Shown here piece after piece: positions 8,805 through 17,179 of a DNA stretch of 64,000 nt (position 1 is its first letter; each line of letters opens with the position of its first letter). Made by a program: the position numbers and the translations under genes. The notes beneath the pieces were generated by a model, which was given only the letters and a program-made list of their open reading frames with translations, searched no databases and was not told the DNA's origin. The stretch is taken from positions 1 through 64,000 of the forward strand of contig JBEKYM010000001.1 of NCBI GenBank assembly GCA_049510975.1, in the 5' to 3' direction. Source of the stretch: JAKACA01 sp049510975 (GTDB lineage Bacteria; Actinomycetota; Acidimicrobiia; Acidimicrobiales; Bog-793).

Positions 8805-8844
8805 ACAGTTGGGACCACCTGGCACAACTACAGTTCGCAGGCAC

Positions 8845-10194
8845 ATGACTGACCCGCAGATCGACCTCACCGCCGGCAGCAGCAACGGGCACAACCGAAG
8901 CAACGCCGCGGCCGGCGCCACCGACTGGCCCGCCGAGGTACCCGAGCTCGATGCGCTCTTCCTCGAGACGATCGGGACGCCCGAAGGCCGCCAGGACCCC
9001 TACGGGCGCTACCGGGTGCTCCGGGAGGCCGCTCCGGTGTACCGGTCCGGAATCGGCATGGTGGTGTGTACCCGCTACGAGGAGTGCCAGCTCGTGCTGC
9101 GTGACCCCCGCCTCGGCAAGGAGGAAGTCGAGAGCGAGGAGCGCGTCCGGGAGCGTTTCGGACATCTCGAGATCTTCCCGAGAATCCTCGAGCTCACGAC
9201 CGAGCGCCGGTCGCTGCTGTTCCTCAACCCGCCGGACCACACGCGCCTGCGGTCGCTCGTGTCGAAGGCGTTCACGCCCCGCACCGTCGAGCGCCTCCGC
9301 CCCGACATCGTCGCCCTCGTGGACGACCTGCTCGACCGCATCCCCACCGGCGAAGTCGTCGACGTCATGGAAGCGCTCGCCTACCGCCTGCCGGTCGCCG
9401 TCATCTCGAAGATGCTCGGCGTCCCGTCGAAGGACTGGCCACGCTTTCGCGAGGTCATGGGCCGCGCCACGGTGCTGCTCGAGCCCGTCATCGCCGACGA
9501 CGAGATCGGGCCGGCGTTCGACGCCCAGGCCGAGCTCGAGGAGTACTTCGCCGACCTCGTCGCCCGCCGGCGGATCGAACCCCTCGACGACCTCCTGAGC
9601 GGCCTCATCGCCGTCGAGGAAGGCACGGACAAGCTCACCGAGATGGAGCTCATCTCGACGGCGATCCTCTTGTTCGGGGCGGGTTTCGAGACGACGACCA
9701 ACCTCATCGGGAACGGTCTGCTCGCTCTCCTGCGCCACCCCGACGAGCTCGCCCAGCTGCGGGCCGACCTGGCGGCCGAAGGCGAGGCGGCCAACGGTGC
9801 GGTCATGCGCTCGGCCGTCGAGGAGCTGCTGCGTTTCGACAGTCCCGTGCAGTTCGACGGCCGCCACGTCTTCGAGGACATCGAGCTCGCCGGCATCCCG
9901 GTGCCGGCCGGCAGCGAGATCATCACCGTGCTCGGCGCCGCCAACCACGACCCGGAGCACTTCAGCGACCCCGAACGGCTCGACCTGCATCGCGACGAAG
10001 GCCCGCCGATGAGCTTCGCCAGCGGCATCCACTTCTGCCTCGGCGCCTCGCTGGCCCGAGCCGAAGGCCAGGTGGTCTTCGACCGCCTGCTCGCCCGCTA
10101 CCCGAAGATCGAGCTCGCCACGGACTCCCCCACGTTCAAGAACCGCATCACGCTCCGCGGCCTTGCCGAGCTCCCGGTCGTCTTCTCGGCCTAG
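8845..10194 (+). CDS. cytochrome P450
   Basis: 449-residue soluble bacterial P450 monooxygenase. ATG 8845 is chosen because upstream in-frame codons fall in the operator. Landmarks: I-helix GAGFETTTN, K-helix EELLRFD (ExxR), and the heme-binding loop FASGIHFCLGASLAR with cysteine ligand C398. The usual acid-alcohol pair of the I-helix is present as E-T. It is divergent from the small ORF-regulator-exporter-reductase operon and probably draws electrons from the flavoprotein reductase through an unlinked ferredoxin. Its stop TAG shares CTAG (10191-10194) with the convergent cupin gene's stop. Confidence 0.95.
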   Translation: MTDPQIDLTAGSSNGHNRSNAAAGATDWPAEVPELDALFLETIGTPEGRQDPYGRYRVLREAAPVYRSGIGMVVCTRYEECQLVLRDPRLGKEEVESEERVRERFGHLEIFPRILELTTERRSLLFLNPPDHTRLRSLVSKAFTPRTVERLRPDIVALVDDLLDRIPTGEVVDVMEALAYRLPVAVISKMLGVPSKDWPRFREVMGRATVLLEPVIADDEIGPAFDAQAELEEYFADLVARRRIEPLDDLLSGLIAVEEGTDKLTEMELISTAILLFGAGFETTTNLIGNGLLALLRHPDELAQLRADLAAEGEAANGAVMRSAVEELLRFDSPVQFDGRHVFEDIELAGIPVPAGSEIITVLGAANHDPEHFSDPERLDLHRDEGPPMSFASGIHFCLGASLARAEGQVVFDRLLARYPKIELATDSPTFKNRITLRGLAELPVVFSA

Positions 10195-10556
10195 GTCCGC
10201 CCGTAGTCGTCCTGCAGGCGCACGATGTCGTCCTCGCCGAAGGACTCTCCGTGCTGCACCTCGATGAACATGAGGTCGATATCGCCGGTGTTCTCCGCCC
10301 GGTGAGCCACCTCGACCGGGATGTCGATCGAGTCCCCGGGGCCGACCTTGCTCACGACGTCGCCGACGGTCACCTCGCCGGAGCCTGCGACGACGAACCA
10401 ATGCTCGGAGCGGTGCCGGTGCACCTGCAGGCTCAGGCGCTTTCGCGGGTGCACGACGATGCGCTTGATCTTGTGATCGGCAGCTTCGTCCAGCACGACG
10501 TAGGTCCCCCAGGGGCGCTCGTCGGTCTCGCGCTCGGTGATGGGTCCGCCGCTCAA
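10191..10556 (-). CDS. cupin domain protein (phosphomannose isomerase type II C-terminal-like)
   Basis: 121-residue single-domain cupin. It starts with RPWGTYVVLDE, typical of the C-terminal domain of mannose-6-phosphate isomerase/GDP-mannose pyrophosphorylase, followed by the cupin motif LSLQVHRHRSEHWFVVAGSGEV with metal-binding His/Glu residues, and IPVEVAHRAENTG. The nucleotidylyltransferase half is absent, so enzyme activity cannot be assigned; it may be a stand-alone isomerase or binding protein. TTG 10556 overlaps the upstream dehydrogenase stop as TTGA. Confidence 0.85.
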   Translation of the reverse strand: MSGGPITERETDERPWGTYVVLDEAADHKIKRIVVHPRKRLSLQVHRHRSEHWFVVAGSGEVTVGDVVSKVGPGDSIDIPVEVAHRAENTGDIDLMFIEVQHGESFGEDDIVRLQDDYGRT

Positions 10557-11428
10557 GCCGGTGAGCGCCCGTACTCGTAGAAACCCCGCCCGCTCTTGCG
10601 ACCCATCAACCCGGCTTCCACCATGCGCAGCAGCAGCGGAGGCGGGGCGTAGAGGGGTTCCTTGAACTCGTCGTAGAGCGAGTCCGCCACGGCCTGCATC
10701 GTGTCGAGGCCGATGAGGTCGCTGAGCGCCAATGGGCCCATCGGGTGGGCGCAGCCCTCCACCATGCCGGCGTCGATGTCGTCGCGGGTGGCAAAGCCGG
10801 ACTCGAGCATGCGCACGGCCGACAACAGGTACGGGATCAAGAGTGAATTCACCACGAAACCGGCCCGGTCCTGCGAGCGGATCACCCGCTTGGCGAGGGG
10901 CCCGGTGACGAAGGTGGTCGCCTCCTCGAGGACCACATCGCTCGTCATGAGCGACGTCACGAGCTCCACGAGGCGCAGTACGGGCACCGGATTGAAGAAG
11001 TGCAGGCCGACGACCTGCTCCGGCCGGCGGGTGACGGTGGCGAGCTTCATGATCGGGATCGATGACGTGTTCGACGCCAGGATGGCGTGCTCGGACGCAA
11101 CGACCTGGTCGAGGGTCTTGAACACGGCGACCTTGGCGGCGGCGTCCTCGGTGATGGCTTCGATCACGAGCTCGCGATCGGCCAGCTCGGCGAGGTCGGT
11201 GGCATACCGCACGCGAGCGATTGCGGCCTCGACCTCCTCCTCGGTGAGCTTGCCGCGACGTGCGCCCGTCTGCAGCGACTTGTGCAAGCGTTCCTGCCCG
11301 CGCTCAGCTGCGCCGGCGTCTGCCTCCACGACGGTCACGTCCAGCCCGGCCCGGGCACACACTTCGGTGATGCCCGAGCCCATCAGGCCGGATCCGACCA
11401 CGCCGATGTGCTCGATCCTGTCTGCCAT
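10553..11428 (-). CDS. 3-hydroxyacyl-CoA (3-hydroxybutyryl-CoA) dehydrogenase
   Basis: 291-residue NAD-dependent dehydrogenase that interconverts 3-hydroxyacyl-CoA and 3-oxoacyl-CoA. NAD-binding GVVGSGLMGSGI near the N-terminus, catalytic region LHFFNPVPVLRLVELV with the His-Phe-Asn-Pro motif, and C-terminal domain with DRAGFVVNSLLIPYLL and GLMGRKSGRGFYEYG, all typical of the single-domain PaaH/Hbd type. ATG 11428 is preferred over an upstream in-frame codon because it sits directly before the nucleotide-binding strand. It begins 5 bp before the xseB stop in the same direction, so the genes probably share a transcript. Confidence 0.93.
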   Translation of the reverse strand: MADRIEHIGVVGSGLMGSGITEVCARAGLDVTVVEADAGAAERGQERLHKSLQTGARRGKLTEEEVEAAIARVRYATDLAELADRELVIEAITEDAAAKVAVFKTLDQVVASEHAILASNTSSIPIMKLATVTRRPEQVVGLHFFNPVPVLRLVELVTSLMTSDVVLEEATTFVTGPLAKRVIRSQDRAGFVVNSLLIPYLLSAVRMLESGFATRDDIDAGMVEGCAHPMGPLALSDLIGLDTMQAVADSLYDEFKEPLYAPPPLLLRMVEAGLMGRKSGRGFYEYGRSPA

Positions 11429-11432
11429 GTCG

Positions 11433-11711
11433 TCACACCGTAGCGGTGCCGAGCCCTTCGCTCTCGCCACGGCCGGCCGACTCCAGGCGAGGGAGGATGG
11501 CGCTCACGCGGTCGCGGGCGCCGCGGACGCGGCGGTCGAGCTCTTCGACGATCTCGACCGCACGGCCGAGACGCACCTCGAGCACGTCGACATCGACGAC
11601 GCCGCGATCGAGCTCGGCGATGATGCGGTCGAGCTCGCCGGCGGCTTCGGAGTAACCGAGGTCCGCTACGGCCGGAAGCCCCTCGGTCCTCGGGTCATCG
11701 CTGTTCGTCAC
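11433..11711 (-). CDS. xseB: exodeoxyribonuclease VII small subunit
   Basis: 92 residues. The conserved XseB core is seen as YSEAAGELDRIIAELDRGVVDVDVLEVRLGRAVEIVEELDRR, a two-helix hairpin. GTG 11711 overlaps the xseA stop as GTGA, the standard coupling of these subunits. The product binds XseA to form the single-strand-specific exonuclease VII used in mismatch repair and recombination. The last about 20 residues are variable. Confidence 0.92.
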   Translation of the reverse strand: MTNSDDPRTEGLPAVADLGYSEAAGELDRIIAELDRGVVDVDVLEVRLGRAVEIVEELDRRVRGARDRVSAILPRLESAGRGESEGLGTATV

Positions 11712-13297
11712 GTCGTCTCCTCGGTTCTCGACACTTGCTCCACACTCGAGGTCACGTTGCCGTCGGCAAACACCGTGACGATCTCGTCCGCCGGAGCGAC
11801 CTCGGTGACCGACCGCAGCACCCGGCCGTCGGCCGTCCTCGTCAGCGACCAACCGCGTGCCAGCAAGCGCTTCGGGTCGAAGGCGGCCAGCACGCTGTGC
11901 AAATGGGCGAGGCGCTGCTCCTCGCCCTGGAGGCTGTGCCGGGCGATACGAGCGATCTCCTGAGCCTGCCGGTCGAGGGCAGCCCGGTTCCGCTCGATGC
12001 CGACGCTGGCGCCGTGCACGGCCCGGCTGCGCGCCAGCACGAGCGACGAGCTCGCCTGGTCGAGCTCGTGCCGGGCGGCGCTCGCCAGCCGGGCGCGGCT
12101 CTCGGCGACCCGATCGCCGGCGCGCTCGAGGGCGGCACGCCCGCGCGCACCGATGGCTTGTGAGCGCGCCTCGATCCCCTCGAGATAGGCGGTCACCGCC
12201 GCCACGAGGGCCTCCCCGCAACCGGACGGCGTGATGAGGGCGCGCTGGCAGATCTCGTCGGCGACCGAACGGTCACCCGTGTGGCCGATGCCCGTCCAGA
12301 CCGGGTGAGGCGACGTGGCGATGGCGCGGGCGACGAGCTCGTGGTCGAAGGCAGCAAGGTCGCCCTTCCCGCCGCCGCCGCGCACGAGGACGATGACGTC
12401 CGGGCGGAACTGTTGCAGCCGCCCGATGGCGGTGGCGAGCTGCCGAGGCGCCTCCGTGCCTTGCACCGCGCAGGCTTCCAACCGGACCTCGAAACGGTAC
12501 CCCGACCGCTCGAGCTGCCCGGTGAAGTCCCGATAGGCCTCCGAGCCGGCGCTCGTCACGACGCCGATCCGCATCGGCACGATCGGGACCGGCAGCCGGC
12601 GGTTGGCGTCGAGGAGCCCTTCGCGCTCGAGAGCGAGCAGCAGCTTGCGGCGGGCGGCGGCGATGCCCCCGAGCAGCGCCGCCACGTCGAGATCGGTCAT
12701 CGAGAAGCGAAGCTTGGCCGCACCGTCCCAGACGCCGACCCTGCCGCGGATTCTCACGACGAGGCCAGCCGTGAGCTCGATGCCCACGGACTTGAGCTCG
12801 GAACCGATGAGCGGCCAGTCGCGCGACCAGCACGCCACGTCCAACATGGCGCCGGCGGCACGCCCGGGCGGCCCGTCATGGTCGGCGAGCTCGAGGTACC
12901 GGTTGCCCTTGTTGACACTGACCTTACGGATCTCGCCCGTCACCCAGACCTCGGCCGGGAACTCGGATCGGAGCGCCAGCTTCACGCGGTCGTAGAACTC
13001 GGCGACGGTGAGGGCGGCGTCGGGAGTCGTGCCGGGCAAGGGCGCCCGGCTGGCGGCCCGGTCGGTGTCGCAGTCGCGCTCCGGCAACCAGGTCGAGTCT
13101 GTGTCGGCCTCCCAGTCGTCGCCGGCATCTCCGTCCCACTCGTGCGCGACCGCCGGCGCTGTCGCGGGGAACGAGGCGCGCCGGCCCGTGCTGGCTGGCG
13201 CCGCTGGCACAGGCGCCGGCGCCGGCGGTGCCTCGACGTCGTCGCTCGTCAGCGAGAAGTCGAACTGCTGGGCTTCCGAAGCCCTCGACGACGCCAT
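11708..13297 (-). CDS. xseA: exodeoxyribonuclease VII large subunit
   Basis: 529 residues from ATG 13297. Residues 1-100 are acidic and Ala/Pro-rich with no counterpart in typical 400-residue XseA proteins. The OB-fold starts at LTVAEFYDRVKLALRSEF and VWVTGEIRKVSVNKGNRYLEL. The catalytic part has IGVVTSAGSEAYRDF, VQGTEAP, DVIVLVRGGGGKGDLAAFD and WTGIGHTGDRSVAD, followed by the coiled-coil C-terminus that binds XseB. Degrades single-stranded DNA into short oligonucleotides. It heads the xseA-xseB-dehydrogenase-cupin group. Confidence 0.94.
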   Translation of the reverse strand: MASSRASEAQQFDFSLTSDDVEAPPAPAPVPAAPASTGRRASFPATAPAVAHEWDGDAGDDWEADTDSTWLPERDCDTDRAASRAPLPGTTPDAALTVAEFYDRVKLALRSEFPAEVWVTGEIRKVSVNKGNRYLELADHDGPPGRAAGAMLDVACWSRDWPLIGSELKSVGIELTAGLVVRIRGRVGVWDGAAKLRFSMTDLDVAALLGGIAAARRKLLLALEREGLLDANRRLPVPIVPMRIGVVTSAGSEAYRDFTGQLERSGYRFEVRLEACAVQGTEAPRQLATAIGRLQQFRPDVIVLVRGGGGKGDLAAFDHELVARAIATSPHPVWTGIGHTGDRSVADEICQRALITPSGCGEALVAAVTAYLEGIEARSQAIGARGRAALERAGDRVAESRARLASAARHELDQASSSLVLARSRAVHGASVGIERNRAALDRQAQEIARIARHSLQGEEQRLAHLHSVLAAFDPKRLLARGWSLTRTADGRVLRSVTEVAPADEIVTVFADGNVTSSVEQVSRTEETT

Positions 13298-13343
13298 CTC
13301 GCGAGGGTACTCCGGGGGTGTATCACGGCCCGCGGCACCCCGC

Positions 13344-13742
13344 TCAGGTGCCTTCCGAGCGTGCGCGCATCGCCGCCTGCACCATCGGAATCTGGAGTGG
13401 CAACCGTCCCCAGGCCAGGAGGCGGTTGTTGGCGAGGCCCCGGTGGCGGCCGTGGCCGGCGTCCAGCGCCATCTGCACGTTCGCAGGAAAGACGGCCGCC
13501 AGCACGAGCGCCCCAGCCGTCCCCGCCCAGCGCCGCCGGCGCAGTATGCCGGCAGCACACACGAGCTCGGCGACGCCGCTCACGTAGATCAGGGCGCGGT
13601 GGGTCCGCTGCGGGAGCACCCGAGGCATGATCGCCTCGAACACCTGCGGCCGGACGACATGGGTGACGCCGCTCGCGAGAAAGACCGCCGCGAGCGCACG
13701 GGGCGACATGGACCGGTCCGAGAGGCCGGAGAGCTGGCTCAT
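13344..13742 (-). CDS. DoxX-like small membrane protein
   Basis: 132 residues with four hydrophobic segments (LAAVFLASGVTHVVRP, ALIYVSGVAELVCAAGIL, AGTAGALVLAAVFPANVQMAL and a shorter last one). The pattern and the SGVAELVCAAGIL segment match the DoxX/DoxD-like superfamily of unknown or quinone-related membrane function. ATG 13742 is used; a second ATG 13 codons on is also possible. Divergent from the adjacent glyoxalase-fold gene. Confidence 0.72.
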   Translation of the reverse strand: MSQLSGLSDRSMSPRALAAVFLASGVTHVVRPQVFEAIMPRVLPQRTHRALIYVSGVAELVCAAGILRRRRWAGTAGALVLAAVFPANVQMALDAGHGRHRGLANNRLLAWGRLPLQIPMVQAAMRARSEGT

Positions 13743-13815
13743 CTCCGCAGTCTTGCGCGCCGGAGTCGTTCGCAACGCTCTTCCCGCCGGCGTTGCCGGG
13801 CGGCAGACTGTGGGC

Positions 13816-14214
13816 ATGCGCGGACGATCGTCATCCCACTTCTGGGGCGTCGTGCTTGATGCCCCCGACGCTCGTGAGCTCGGGCGTTTCTACGCTGGTC
13901 TGCTCGGCTGGAGGATCGACAAGGAGGAGCCGAACTGGGTCGCCATCGCGCCGCCGGACGGCGTCGCCTACCTCGCCATCCAGTCGGCGCCCGATTACGC
14001 CGCCCCGGTCTGGCCGTCGGAGGCCGGGCACCAGCAGATGATGATGCACCTGGACATCGAGGTGAGCGACCTCGAGGCCTCGGTCGCCGACGCCCTCGAG
14101 CAGGGCGCCACTCTCGCCCCACACCAACCCCAGGACACGGTGCGAGTGCTGTACGACCCGGTCGGGCATCCGTTTTGCCTGTACCTCGGCGGCACTGCGG
14201 ACCCGCCGGCCTAG
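13816..14214 (+). CDS. VOC-family (glyoxalase/bleomycin resistance fold) protein
   Basis: 132-residue single vicinal-oxygen-chelate module pair. It begins FWGVVLDAPDARELGRFYAGLLGW and ends VRVLYDPVGHPFCLYLG, the two ends of the beta-alpha-beta-beta-beta repeats. The middle MMMHLDIEVSDLEASVADALEQGA carries the second half. These proteins bind a metal or small ligand in a cleft; catalytic assignment is not possible. ATG 13816 is used; a GTG two codons upstream is in frame. No ribosome-binding site is evident. Confidence 0.82.
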   Translation: MRGRSSSHFWGVVLDAPDARELGRFYAGLLGWRIDKEEPNWVAIAPPDGVAYLAIQSAPDYAAPVWPSEAGHQQMMMHLDIEVSDLEASVADALEQGATLAPHQPQDTVRVLYDPVGHPFCLYLGGTADPPA

Positions 14215-14300
14215 CCGCACCGATGACTCCCGCACACCCGATCCGTCGATCCAGTTGAATGATCTCCCGGACACCGACTTCAGCACCAGAAGGAGCAGCC

Positions 14301-15080
14301 ATGCCCATCCGTGACAGCGCCCCCATCGGAGCCCCCTGCTGGGTCGACCTGTGGACCTCGGACGTCGAAGGCAGTGCCGCCTTCTATGGCGCCATCTTCG
14401 GCTGGGAGGCCCAGGAGCCGAGCCCGGAGTTCGGCGGCTACTTCATGTTCACGCGCGACGGCGTGCCCATCGCCGGCGGGATGGGCGACATGGGCGACCT
14501 GCGAGCCGACAACACGTGGAAGGTCTATCTAGCCACCGATGACATCGCCAAGACCGTGGCGGCCGCCGAGGCCGCAGGTGCCCAGGTGCCGGCGCCCGTG
14601 ATGCCGGTCGCTGACCTCGGCCAGCAGGCCGTGCTCGTCGACCCGACCGGCGCCCCGCTCGGTGCCTGGCAGGCCGGTACGTTCCCCGGCTTCACCGTCC
14701 TTGGCGAGCACGGAACGCCGAGCTGGTTCGAGCTGTTCACGCGTGACTACGCCGCTGCGGTCGACTTCTACCGGTCGGTGTTTCGCTGGGACACGAACAC
14801 GATGAGCGACACCGACGACTTCCGTTACACGACCATGCGCGATCCGCACAGCGACGGCGAGCTCGCCGGCATCATGGACGCCGGGGCGATCCTCCCCGAT
14901 GGTGTGGCAGCGAGCTGGTCGGTCTACTGGAAGGTCGACGACGTCGACGCCACCGTGGCTCAGATCGCATCCCTCGGCGGCTCGATCCTGGCGCCAGCCG
15001 ACGACACCCCCTACGGCCGCATGGCGACGGTGGCCGACCCCGCCGGCGCCCAGTTCAAGCTCCACCACCCCAACCGGTAG
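14301..15080 (+). CDS. two-domain VOC-family protein
   Basis: 259 residues with a strong ribosome-binding site (AAGGAGC) before ATG 14301. Two VOC domains in tandem: residues 10-125 (PCWVDLWTSDVEGSAAFYGAIFGWE ending VDPTGAPLGAW) and 135-258 (PSWFELFTRDYAAAVDFYRSVFRWD ending VADPAGAQFKLH), like the CFP30/hydroxylase-type proteins common in actinomycetes. Function is probably ligand binding or antibiotic or aldehyde detoxification, unproven. It follows the single VOC gene by 86 bp and is convergent with the ABC permease gene. Confidence 0.85.
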   Translation: MPIRDSAPIGAPCWVDLWTSDVEGSAAFYGAIFGWEAQEPSPEFGGYFMFTRDGVPIAGGMGDMGDLRADNTWKVYLATDDIAKTVAAAEAAGAQVPAPVMPVADLGQQAVLVDPTGAPLGAWQAGTFPGFTVLGEHGTPSWFELFTRDYAAAVDFYRSVFRWDTNTMSDTDDFRYTTMRDPHSDGELAGIMDAGAILPDGVAASWSVYWKVDDVDATVAQIASLGGSILAPADDTPYGRMATVADPAGAQFKLHHPNR

Positions 15081-15096
15081 CAGCCGGCTGAGGCCC

Positions 15097-16113
15097 TCAG
15101 GCGTCCCGGCGCACGAGCAGGGCGCCACCGATCACGAGCAGTCCGAGCGCATAGGCGGCGAGCACGATCAGGCCGACCCATGGGCTGAACGAGTTCGCCT
15201 GCGGGGCGATCGACACCACGTTGACGCCGATGTTGATCGGCAAGAAACGCGAGATGTCGTTCTGGTAGTTCGTCGGCAACGCGTTCAGCAGCAGCGGCAC
15301 GATCAACAAGAGGCCGACGAAAGCGCTGATCGATCCGGCGGTATGCCGGATGATGGTGGCAATGCCGAGGGCGAACAGCGCCAGCAACGTCAGGTACAGG
15401 CCGCCTCCCACCACGGCACGCAGCACGCCCGGCTGACCCAAGGTGGTGTGCGGGAGCGAGCTGCTCGAGAAGATCGCCTGCCCGATGAAGTAGGCGACGA
15501 ACGTGACGACCTCGCTCACGACGATGGCGACGAGGCCGAAGACCGCCGTCTTGGAGGCGAGGACGACGAGCCGGCGAGGGATCGCCGAGAACGTCGCCCG
15601 GATGGTGCCGGAGGAGTACTCGGCCGACATCACGAGCACGCCGAGGACGCCGATCGCCAGCTGGGCGAAGATCACGCCCGAGAGGCTGCGGCGCGTCGGG
15701 TCGGCGACGACGAAACCGCCGCCCGGCCCGCCGCCGGAGGAACGAGCCTTCGCCGCCAGCACGGACAGAATCGAGAGACCGATCCCCAGCACGACCGTGA
15801 CGAGCAGCGTCCAGATCGTCGACCGCACGGAGCGGAGCTTGATCCACTCGGACCGGAGCGCTCCGGCCACGTGCGAGTGCCCGGTGACAACGGGAGGCAG
15901 CACACGAGTGGACGCCGGCGCCTGGCCGGGCTGCGGCGTCTGGCTCGGCTGGAACGCCTGACCGGGGCGCAGCGGCGTGCCGGGCTGCTGGAGCGGCGTG
16001 CCGGACTGGAGCGGCGTGCCGGACTGGAGCGGCGTGCCGGACTGCTGCAGCGGCGTGCCGGGCTGCTGCACCGGCGTGCCCGGCGGCACGGGAGCGGTGG
16101 GCGGTGTGCTCAT
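15097..16113 (-). CDS. ABC transporter permease (ABC-2 type exporter)
   Basis: 338 residues. Residues 1-75 are a soluble, repetitive GTPLQ/QP-rich segment; then LRSEWIKLRSVRSTIW leads into six hydrophobic segments typical of ABC-2 permeases fused or paired with a single ATPase. The family pattern MSAEYSSGTIRATFSAIPRRL in the first cytoplasmic loop is clear. Start ATG 16113 overlaps the ATPase stop as ATGA. Exported substrate unknown. Confidence 0.88.
   Translation of the reverse strand: MSTPPTAPVPPGTPVQQPGTPLQQSGTPLQSGTPLQSGTPLQQPGTPLRPGQAFQPSQTPQPGQAPASTRVLPPVVTGHSHVAGALRSEWIKLRSVRSTIWTLLVTVVLGIGLSILSVLAAKARSSGGGPGGGFVVADPTRRSLSGVIFAQLAIGVLGVLVMSAEYSSGTIRATFSAIPRRLVVLASKTAVFGLVAIVVSEVVTFVAYFIGQAIFSSSSLPHTTLGQPGVLRAVVGGGLYLTLLALFALGIATIIRHTAGSISAFVGLLLIVPLLLNALPTNYQNDISRFLPINIGVNVVSIAPQANSFSPWVGLIVLAAYALGLLVIGGALLVRRDA
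15972..16086. repeat. 18-bp tandem repeats encoding a GTPLQ-rich N-terminus
   Basis: About six imperfect copies of an 18-bp unit containing GGCGTGCCGG. On the minus strand they encode repeats of Gly-Thr-Pro-Leu-Gln with Ser or Gln-Pro spacers at the start of the ABC permease. The unit length is a codon multiple, so expansion or contraction keeps the frame. Confidence 0.8.
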
Positions 16114-17084
16114 CGTGGGTACGCCTCGCTGCCGGCAGGCACCTGCGCCGGCGCCGGCGCCGGCGCCGCGTATCCGCCGTCCTCACCGTGGGGCCGGTAC
16201 TCGACGGCATCGGCGGTGAGCTCCATGAAGACGTCCTCGAGCGAGGCGCGCAGCGCCGAGAGCTCATAGAGCGTGACGGCATTGGCAGCGGCCAGCTCGC
16301 CGACTCGCTCGATGGGTGCGCCGCTGACGATTGCGCCGCCATCGCTCGGCGCGACCGAGAGACCCTGGGCTTGCAACAGCTCGGCAAAACGCCCGATCTC
16401 CGGGCTCCGCACCCGCACACTCTGGCGCGAGTTCTGATCGATGAATTGCGCCATCGGCAGGTTGGCGATGAGGCGCCCGCGACCGATGACGACGACCTGA
16501 TCGGCGGTCTGGGCCATCTCGCTCATGAGGTGGCTCGAGACGAACACCGTCCGGCCGCCGGCAGCCAGCCCCTTCAGCAGATCGCGCACCCAGCGGATCC
16601 CTTCAGGGTCGAGGCCGTTGACCGGCTCGTCGAACAACAGCACGGGCGGGTCGCCGAGCAGCGCCACGGCCATGCCGAGCCGCTGGCCCATGCCGAGCGA
16701 GAACTTGCCCACGCGACGGCGTGCGACCTGCTCGAGCCCGACGAGCTCGAGAACCTCGGTGACACGACGCTTTCCGATGCCATTCGTCGCAGCCATGGCG
16801 AGCAGGTGGTTGTAGGCGCTCCGCCCGGGGTGCACGGCGCGCGCCTCGAGCAGAGCGCCGACCTCTCGCAGCGGCCAGGTCAGACCGTGATAGCGCTGAC
16901 CGTTGATGGTGGCGCTGCCCTTGCTCGGGATATCGAGGCCCATGATGCAACGCATCGTCGTCGACTTGCCCGACCCGTTCGGACCGAGGAAGCCGGTCAC
17001 CATGCCCGGGAGCACCTGGAAGTCGAGGCCGTCGACGGCCACGGTGGAGCCGTAGTGCTTGGAGAGGTTGTGCACTTCGATCAT
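16110..17084 (-). CDS. ABC transporter ATP-binding protein
   Basis: 324 residues. Walker A GPNGSGKST (about 33-41), signature FSLGMGQR with a Met-Gly variant common in exporters of this class, Walker B VLLFDEPVNGLDPEG, and H-loop SSHLMSEM. A C-terminal extension includes LYELSALRASLEDVFMELT, as in YhaQ/NatA-like exporters, and ends in an Ala-Pro run. Works with the overlapping permease. It lies 95 bp downstream of the second ABC pair and may share regulation by the GntR protein. Confidence 0.93.
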   Translation of the reverse strand: MIEVHNLSKHYGSTVAVDGLDFQVLPGMVTGFLGPNGSGKSTTMRCIMGLDIPSKGSATINGQRYHGLTWPLREVGALLEARAVHPGRSAYNHLLAMAATNGIGKRRVTEVLELVGLEQVARRRVGKFSLGMGQRLGMAVALLGDPPVLLFDEPVNGLDPEGIRWVRDLLKGLAAGGRTVFVSSHLMSEMAQTADQVVVIGRGRLIANLPMAQFIDQNSRQSVRVRSPEIGRFAELLQAQGLSVAPSDGGAIVSGAPIERVGELAAANAVTLYELSALRASLEDVFMELTADAVEYRPHGEDGGYAAPAPAPAQVPAGSEAYPR

Positions 17085-17179
17085 GGGGCGGTTTCTTTCC
17101 GTCGTTCGGCCTCGCGCACGCCCATGAACCTAGGGCACCTGCGGCGCCATCTGGCCGCGGCCACAGCCATCGCCGTCTC

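Noticed and set aside
10191..10194. Shared CTAG of convergent P450 and cupin stops as a special element
   Set aside because: Overlapping stops of convergent genes are common in compact genomes; no extra signal is present.
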